Both the position numbers and the translations under genes were made by a program. A stretch of 64,000 bases of DNA from Porphyromonas sp. oral taxon 278 str. W7784 (lineage in GTDB: Bacteria > Bacteroidota > Bacteroidia > Bacteroidales > Porphyromonadaceae): contig NZ_KI259258.1 of NCBI RefSeq assembly GCF_000467855.2, forward strand, positions 317,563 to 381,562. The letters are read 5' to 3'. Numbering within the stretch: position 1 is the first letter of the stretch; each line of letters starts with the position of its first letter. Shown piece by piece: positions 59,360-64,000 of the stretch. The notes beneath the pieces were generated by a model. That model saw nothing but the letters and a program-made list of their open reading frames with translations, had not been told where the DNA came from and did not search any database.

Positions 59360-60232
59360 CTACTCTCTGACGGGGGCTGCCCAGAGGAGCTTCTTACGCA
59401 GGGTATCGGTGAAGGAGTAGTCGTCCAGATGTAGCAGACGAAGTGTGTTCGCCGACTTACGGATACGGATACGCACGCCACAGGGGAGGATCTTCGTCTG
59501 GCCGTCGAGTACGATGAGGAAGGTATTGTTACGTGCCGATACGGTGAGTTCGATCGTCTGCTCCTCGGGGAGTACCAGAGGGCGCATCGTCAGCGAATGC
59601 GGGGCGATGGGAGTGATGAGCATGGCGCGCGTCTGGGGCATCATCAAGGGCCCGTAGGCGCTGAGCGAGTAGGCCGTCGATCCCGAGGGCGTAGAGATCA
59701 CTAGACCGTCGCACTCGTAGTTGGCGAGCTCCTTCCCCTCTAGGCGGGTATGGAGCGTGATCATAGAGCCGGTCTCACGCTTGAGGAGAGCGATGTCATT
59801 GAGCACTTCTCCGTAGTGCGTGCCATCGACTTCGACGGAGAGGAGCATACGTTCCTCTGTCGTGTAGTTGCCCTCGAAGAGTCGCTCGATCAGCGGTAGC
59901 GCCTCTTGGATGCTGCGATCGTTGAGGAAGCCGAGGCGCCCCATGTTGAGTCCTAGGATCGGCGTCCCTTCGGCGAAGACTCTACGTGCTGCCCTGAGGA
60001 GCGTACCATCGCCCCCGAGACTGATGACGAAGTCCATATCCAGAGGACTGAAGTCTGAAGGGATGTAGCCGGCGATCTTGGGGTGAAGGCCGAAGTCCTC
60101 GGCGAGCGTCTGTCGGAAGGCCCGGTCACACCAGAGGCTGACATCAGGGCGATCCAGGAGGGAGAGAAGCTGGGTGAGGTGCTCGGCGTGAGCGGCTAGA
60201 TTAGGCGAGGCGATGAGCGCAATCTTATACAT
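59360..60232 (-). CDS. nadK: NAD kinase
   Basis: A 290-residue ATP-NAD kinase that makes NADP. The conserved motifs are present: FVISLGGDGTLLRAARRVF (GGDGT), LGLNMGRLGFL, ECDGLVISTPSGSTAYSLSAYGPLM and the later VLDGQTKI. Length is standard. It is divergent from pdxJ with a 110-bp gap; a minus-strand promoter was not identified. Confidence 0.95.
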   Translation of the reverse strand: MYKIALIASPNLAAHAEHLTQLLSLLDRPDVSLWCDRAFRQTLAEDFGLHPKIAGYIPSDFSPLDMDFVISLGGDGTLLRAARRVFAEGTPILGLNMGRLGFLNDRSIQEALPLIERLFEGNYTTEERMLLSVEVDGTHYGEVLNDIALLKRETGSMITLHTRLEGKELANYECDGLVISTPSGSTAYSLSAYGPLMMPQTRAMLITPIAPHSLTMRPLVLPEEQTIELTVSARNNTFLIVLDGQTKILPCGVRIRIRKSANTLRLLHLDDYSFTDTLRKKLLWAAPVRE

Positions 60233-60280
60233 ACAGCGGTGTAGACCTGCGTTAGTTATCGTAGGTAGGTCAAATAAACT

Positions 60281-60288
60281 TACCTTTG
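60281..60288 (+). promoter_or_regulatory. -7 promoter box for pdxJ
   Basis: TACCTTTG, 55 bp before the pdxJ start. Confidence 0.65.
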
Positions 60289-60342
60289 CATCATTAGGCG
60301 TATATTTATACTCCTGGATACAAATGTATAAAAGATCGACGT

Positions 60343-61062
60343 ATGACTCAACTGAGTGTCAATGTAAATAAGATCGCTACTCTACGCAATGCTCGAGGCG
60401 GGAATGTCCCCGACCTTGTCCGAGTGGCACTCGACTGCGAGCGCTTCGGAGCCCAAGGCATCACGGTACACCCTCGACCTGACGAGCGCCACATCCGCTA
60501 CCAAGACGTCTACGACCTGAAGCAGGTGCTGACGACGGAATTCAATATCGAGGGTAACCCCATCCCCTCCTTCATGGAGCTGGTGGGGCGTGTACGCCCG
60601 CATCAGGTGACCCTCGTCCCCGACGCCCCCGACGCCCTGACCAGCAGTGCAGGCTGGGATGTCGCTACGAACCGCTCCTTCCTCACCGAGATCCTCGCTC
60701 AGCTCAAGGAGTGGGGGATACGTACCTCGATCTTCGTCGGTACGGATCTCCGGAACCTCGAGGAAGCAGCCTCTATCGGCACCGACCGAGTGGAGCTCTA
60801 CACCGAGCCTTATGCCGCTCTCTACGCCGAAGACCGGGAGCGGGCGATTGCTCCCTTCGTACAGGCGGCCGAGCATGCCCTTAGTCTCGGGCTGGAGCTC
60901 AACGCTGGCCACGACCTCAGCCTTGAGAACCTCGCCTTCTTCTCTGCCTCGATCCCAGGACTCTCGGAGGTCTCTATCGGGCACGCCCTTATCTCCGACG
61001 CCCTTTACCTCGGGCTAGAGGAGACGATACGGCGCTACCGCTCGTGCCTCCGCCAAGACTAG
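60343..61062 (+). CDS. pdxJ: Pyridoxine 5'-phosphate synthase PdxJ
   Basis: A 239-residue TIM-barrel enzyme that joins deoxyxylulose-5-phosphate and 3-amino-acetone-phosphate to give pyridoxine phosphate. Typical segments are [47 protein letters not shown] and [12 protein letters not shown], plus the late [16 protein letters not shown] so made is needed by enzymes such as serine palmitoyltransferase. It is followed after 36 bp by exbB, a gene order seen in other Bacteroidales. Confidence 0.96.
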   Translation: MTQLSVNVNKIATLRNARGGNVPDLVRVALDCERFGAQGITVHPRPDERHIRYQDVYDLKQVLTTEFNIEGNPIPSFMELVGRVRPHQVTLVPDAPDALTSSAGWDVATNRSFLTEILAQLKEWGIRTSIFVGTDLRNLEEAASIGTDRVELYTEPYAALYAEDRERAIAPFVQAAEHALSLGLELNAGHDLSLENLAFFSASIPGLSEVSIGHALISDALYLGLEETIRRYRSCLRQD

Positions 61063-61098
61063 AATATCAACAACCATTCATTATCGATAATTAAACAC

Positions 61099-61779
61099 GT
61101 GGATACTACCGCAACGGCTTCTCTAGCCCAGACTTTAGCTGATACAGCGCCTCAAGCTTCGCTCTCCATCCTTGACCTAGCCACCAAGGGCGGATGGATC
61201 ATGATCGTCCTCCTGGCACTTTCGCTCCTCGGGGTCTATATCTTCGTCTCTAAGTACCTCCAACTCCGTGCTGCTGGACGTGAGGACAAGTACTTCGTCG
61301 AGCGCATCAAGGACTACGTACTCGAGGGTAAGACTCCCTCCGCTATCAAGCTCTGCGAAGACACGAATACGCCCTACGCTCGCATGATCCGCAAGGGGCT
61401 TACTCGCATTGGCCGTCCGATGTCGGATGTACTGGTCATCGTGGAGAATGTCGGTAATATCGAGATCGGTCGCCTTGAGAAGGGCCTGCCTCTCCTGGCT
61501 ACTGTCGCCGCTGGGGCACCTATGATCGGCTTCCTCGGGACGGTGACGGGGATGGTTCGTGCCTTCTTCGATATGGCTAATGCTGGTTCGGGCGGGGTGG
61601 ACGTCGCCTTGCTCTCCAATGGCATCTACGAAGCACTCGTCACTACCGTCGGGGGGCTCATCGTCGGGATCATTGCCCTCTTCGCTTACAACTACCTCGT
61701 CGCCGAGCTCGATAAGGTCGGGGGCAAGATGGAGGCGAAGACCATGGAGTTCATGGACATGCTCAACGAAGTGCACTAG
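61099..61779 (+). CDS. exbB: MotA/TolQ/ExbB proton channel protein
   Basis: A 226-residue inner-membrane protein starting with GTG. Three membrane segments are visible (IMIVLLALSLLGVYIFVSKYL; LLATVAAGAPMIGFLGTVTGMV; ALVTTVGGLIVGIIALFAYNYLV). The GTVTGM and TTVGGLIVGI helices line the proton path and pair with ExbD. Part of the ExbB-ExbD-TonB motor that energises outer-membrane receptors. exbD follows after 32 bp. Confidence 0.95.
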   Translation: MDTTATASLAQTLADTAPQASLSILDLATKGGWIMIVLLALSLLGVYIFVSKYLQLRAAGREDKYFVERIKDYVLEGKTPSAIKLCEDTNTPYARMIRKGLTRIGRPMSDVLVIVENVGNIEIGRLEKGLPLLATVAAGAPMIGFLGTVTGMVRAFFDMANAGSGGVDVALLSNGIYEALVTTVGGLIVGIIALFAYNYLVAELDKVGGKMEAKTMEFMDMLNEVH

Positions 61780-61811
61780 CGCTCCGCCCATCCACTTATC
61801 GTTGAAGTCGC

Positions 61812-62243
61812 ATGGCACTCAAGCGCAAGACCAAAATCGCCGATACGTTTAGCATGGCTTCGATGACGGACGTCATCTTCCTGCTTCTCATCTTCTTCCT
61901 CGTGACCAGCACGATCATCGTGCCCAATACGATCAAGGTCACGCTCCCCACTTCTGCTCCTCAGTCGGCGCCCGAGACGCCTTCGGTGCGCATCACGCTG
62001 ACGCCCGACCTGCGCTACTACATGTTTATTGACCGAAGCGCACCCGTCGAGCTGACGCAGGAAGCGCTGAAGGAGCAACTCGGCATCTTTGCCGCCGAGC
62101 ATCCCGAAGCCTTTGTCTCCATCCAAGCCGATGAGCAGGTACCCTACAAGGAAGTCGTAGCCGTCATCAATGCGGCTGCCCGTGCTTCCCTCAAGGTCGT
62201 CCTGGCTACACGAGCCGAGACCGACCCTACTCCAGCTACCTAA
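61812..62243 (+). CDS. exbD: ExbD/TolR family protein
   Basis: A 143-residue protein with one N-terminal membrane helix containing the essential Asp (SMASMTDVIFLLLIFFLVTSTIIV) and a periplasmic domain (EALKEQLGIFAAEHPEAFVSIQADEQVPYKEVV). It forms the stator with ExbB. tonB starts 3 bp after it. A single ExbD is visible here, although Bacteroidales often carry two. Confidence 0.95.
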   Translation: MALKRKTKIADTFSMASMTDVIFLLLIFFLVTSTIIVPNTIKVTLPTSAPQSAPETPSVRITLTPDLRYYMFIDRSAPVELTQEALKEQLGIFAAEHPEAFVSIQADEQVPYKEVVAVINAAARASLKVVLATRAETDPTPAT

Positions 62244-62246
62244 ACC

Positions 62247-63110
62247 ATGGCGCAGATCGAACCATCAGCTCCTCAGCGTCAAGCGATCGCCGTCGCTTCG
62301 GCTGTGCTCTTCCACGTCGGGCTTCTCCTCCTCTTATGGGTGCTGAAGCTAAGCTCTGAGCGCCCCGTCCCCAAGCCGACGGAGGTGCTCATCGCTGTGA
62401 ACGTGGGGAACGTAGCCTCTGCCTCCGGAGCCGTCGAGCCCGGTGGCACGCCCGACGTCACGGAGCCCGCTCCCCAGGTGCAAGCGCCACCCAAGGCTTC
62501 GCCCCGCCCTGCCCAGCCTGCGATGACGCTCCCCGAGCCTAGCCCCAAGCGCTCCCGCTCTCGGGTGGCCGACCAGCCCCTTCAGACGCAGGAGCACGAG
62601 CGTAGTCTTCAGCTCGAAGCTACCCGCCGGGCCGAAGCCGAGCGCCAAGCTAAGGCTAAGGCCGAAGCTGCCGAGCGGGCCGCTCAAGCCCTCGAAGCGT
62701 CTCGCCGAGCGCAGAGTCAGCAGATCGGCAATTCCGTCGCAGGCGCCTTCGGCAAGCAGTCGGGTCAAGCCGGGAGCCAAGGCACGGCTTCCTCTGGCTC
62801 GGGCAACCAAGGCGACCCCAACGGGAGTCCTTCTAGCTACGCCCTGGCTGGGCGCAAGATCATCAGCAACGGCGGTGCTCTCGTAGCGCCCCGTGTCCAA
62901 CGTGCTGTCGAGGGGAATGTCCGTGTGCGCATCATCGTCGATGGGAGCGGCTCAGTAATTCGTGCCACCATCGCCCCCGGCACCAATATCGCCGACCCCA
63001 CTGTCCGTCAGGCGGCCCTCGAGGCGGCACGCAAGACCCGCTTCAACGCCGTCCCTGGTTCCGACGAACAGGAAGGTACCATCACCTACCACTTCAAGAT
63101 ACGAGCTTAG
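62247..63110 (+). CDS. tonB: Energy transducer TonB
   Basis: A 287-residue TonB. After a short cytoplasmic head comes the membrane anchor (AIAVASAVLFHVGLLLLLW, with the conserved His). A Pro/Ala-rich periplasmic linker follows, with a charged coiled-coil stretch (RRAEAERQAKAKAEAAERAA) and a Gly/Ser/Gln-rich spacer. The C-terminal domain (about 205-287, NVRVRIIVDGSGSVIRATIAPG..AALEAARKTRFNA) touches receptor TonB boxes. It could drive the three receptors in this window. It ends the exbB-exbD-tonB unit; DJ-1 follows after 30 bp. Confidence 0.93.
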   Translation: MAQIEPSAPQRQAIAVASAVLFHVGLLLLLWVLKLSSERPVPKPTEVLIAVNVGNVASASGAVEPGGTPDVTEPAPQVQAPPKASPRPAQPAMTLPEPSPKRSRSRVADQPLQTQEHERSLQLEATRRAEAERQAKAKAEAAERAAQALEASRRAQSQQIGNSVAGAFGKQSGQAGSQGTASSGSGNQGDPNGSPSSYALAGRKIISNGGALVAPRVQRAVEGNVRVRIIVDGSGSVIRATIAPGTNIADPTVRQAALEAARKTRFNAVPGSDEQEGTITYHFKIRA

Positions 63111-63140
63111 CCTCGTCCCATTCTATTCATCCGTACCCTT

Positions 63141-63695
63141 ATGTCTCACAACGTATATGTCTTCCTCGCCGAAGGCTTCGAAGAGATCGAGGCCATTGGG
63201 ACAATTGACCTCCTTCGTCGCGCAGGTCTGCCCACGCACATCGTCGCTGTCGGCATCGAGCCCCACGTGCGGGGTGCCCACGGCGTAGCCATCGAGGCGG
63301 ACCTCTCCATCAGCGAAGTCTACAGCGCCGACGCCATTGCTCTTGTCCTGCCGGGCGGCCTGCCTGGCGTGACTAACCTCGAAGGCTCTCAGCGCCTTCG
63401 TCAGCTCATCCAAGAGGCTAACCAAGAGGGGAAGCTCCTCTGCGCCATCTGCGCTGCGCCCTCCGTCTACGGCAAGGCGGGCTTGCTCGAAGGCAAGGAG
63501 GCCATTGCCTACCCTGGCTTCGAAGGTCACCTCCAAGGGGCGAAGGTTTCCGCCCAACCCGTCGTGCGGAGTGCGAACTTCATCACGGCCAAGTCCGCAG
63601 GCTACACCTTCGACTTTGCCCTGGCGATCATCGAAGCGCTCCAAGGCAAGGCGAAGGCGGACGAAGTCGCTTCAGCGATCGTCTACGCTCGCTGA
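63141..63695 (+). CDS. DJ-1/PfpI family protein
   Basis: A 184-residue DJ-1-like protein (YajL/ThiJ type). It begins MSHNVYVFLAEGFEEIEAIG (conserved Glu in GFEEIEA). The nucleophile elbow is LLCAICAAPSVYGKAGLL, with the reactive Cys, and the C-terminus is ITAKSAGYTFDFALAIIEALQG. Members act in oxidative or carbonyl stress as glyoxalases or chaperones. Co-directional with tonB, 30 bp after it, and followed by a strong terminator, so it ends the pdxJ-led operon. Confidence 0.9.
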   Translation: MSHNVYVFLAEGFEEIEAIGTIDLLRRAGLPTHIVAVGIEPHVRGAHGVAIEADLSISEVYSADAIALVLPGGLPGVTNLEGSQRLRQLIQEANQEGKLLCAICAAPSVYGKAGLLEGKEAIAYPGFEGHLQGAKVSAQPVVRSANFITAKSAGYTFDFALAIIEALQGKAKADEVASAIVYAR

Positions 63696-63733
63696 GTTCG
63701 TCTCCGCCTTCATCGTCTCACCTCTTCCCCCAA

Positions 63734-63767
63734 ACGGAAGCCTGCCCTCTCGAGGGCGGGCTTCCGT
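63734..63767 (+). terminator. Terminator after the pdxJ-exbB-exbD-tonB-DJ-1 operon
   Basis: 16-bp stem ACGGAAGCCTGCCCTC / GAGGGCGGGCTTCCGT (one T:G pair), 2-nt loop, then TTTTT. Confidence 0.88.
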
Positions 63768-63783
63768 TTTTTATGCCCCGCCC

Positions 63784-64000
63784 CTTGCACCAGATGCAAG
63801 AGCCCCTTACATGCTCTGCAAGGCGCCCTCCGTTTCTTGGGCTAAGCCAACCCTCTTCGTCCGCAAGACGAAGCATTTTCCTTCGAAGGAAAATGCCTTG
63901 CTGTTCGAACAAAAATATCCCTCTCTTCGAACGAAAAAAGATGGCTCTTCGAACGAAAAGAAACTTCTGTGCGCACGGAAGAAAATTTCCTTCCGCAAGA
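63784..64000. repeat. Phased palindrome array, TTCGAA-centred, 22-bp period (runs off the right edge)
   Basis: Palindrome centres lie at 63884.5, 63906.5, 63928.5, 63950.5, 63972.5 and about 63994.5, exactly 22 bp apart. Earlier units (CTTGCACCAGATGCAAG at 63784, CTTACATGCTCTGCAAG at 63806, CTTCGTC-CGCAA-GACGAAG at 63855) follow nearly the same step. The unit at 63873-63896 is a perfect 24-bp palindrome around CCTTCGAAGG. Others centre on TTCGAA or TGCGCA. The array starts right after the terminator and continues to the edge. Confidence 0.85.

Overview
The window looks like a chromosomal segment of a Bacteroidota bacterium, most likely a non-gingivalis Porphyromonas. The reasons are the protein set (HmuY/HmuR-type haem uptake, serine palmitoyltransferase, a PorE-like type IX secretion lipoprotein, many SusD-less TonB-dependent receptors, PepD, tricorn protease), the high GC for the genus, and the repeated Bacteroidota -7 promoter box TAnnTTTG upstream of genes. 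No rRNA, CRISPR array, cas gene, IS element or prophage was seen.

Layout. 1-5.2 kb: minus-strand envelope cluster ftsK-lolA-mlaE-mlaF-PASTA protein (cut by the left edge). 5.4-10.5 kb: hmuY-hmuR haem genes, a lipoprotein, an OmpH/Skp chaperone and a small membrane protein. 10.6-12.2 kb: pepD. 12.4-25.5 kb: a lipoprotein, then a long minus-strand operon-like run of eight genes centred on a haemoglobin/transferrin-family TonB-dependent receptor with seven lipoproteins or surface proteins. 26.2-31.5 kb: cobT, cobU, mfd and two tandem tRNA-Asn genes. 31.6-33.8 kb: a small AT-richer accessory patch with an ankyrin-repeat protein and unknown proteins. 34-36.7 kb: queE and porE-like. 36.7-39.8 kb: a siderophore-type receptor, a glutaredoxin-like protein and a rhodanese. 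40.3-47.6 kb: an RND efflux operon (adaptor-pump-TolC) with lpxA as its last gene, behind a long leader that carries a cobalamin riboswitch. 47.9-51.6 kb: an acyltransferase, a tandem-domain ecotin-like lipoprotein and serine palmitoyltransferase. 52-64 kb (mostly plus strand): tricorn protease, mutY, rpmH, a FadL-type porin, rpsO, nadK (minus), then pdxJ-exbB-exbD-tonB-DJ-1. The ExbB-ExbD-TonB motor at the right end could energise the three TonB-dependent receptors in the window.

The most unusual feature is not a gene. At least eleven intergenic regions hold arrays of short palindromes (about 13-17 bp each) repeated with an almost constant spacing of 22-24 bp. The core sequence differs from array to array (for example GACCTAC-N-GTAGGTC, GGTACTACTGGTACC, GGAGGTAATTACCTCC, GAAGGATTTCCTTC, TTCGAA-centred), but the period and the two-fold symmetry are kept. 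Two of the cores recur at distant loci. One array runs from one core sequence into another with both arms changing together. The period is close to two helical turns, so the palindromes would lie on roughly the same face of the DNA. I know of no named element that matches this design. Uninterrupted 22- and 23-bp direct repeats have been mentioned for P. gingivalis (from memory), and these could be relatives.

Other points of interest are the ecotin-like protein with an arginine at the predicted P1 site, the large receptor/lipoprotein operon, the riboswitch placed in front of efflux genes rather than a B12 gene, and an HmuY whose haem-ligand histidines appear shifted. All positions and motifs come from reading the sequence by eye. 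Family assignments rest on remembered family features and no database search was run.
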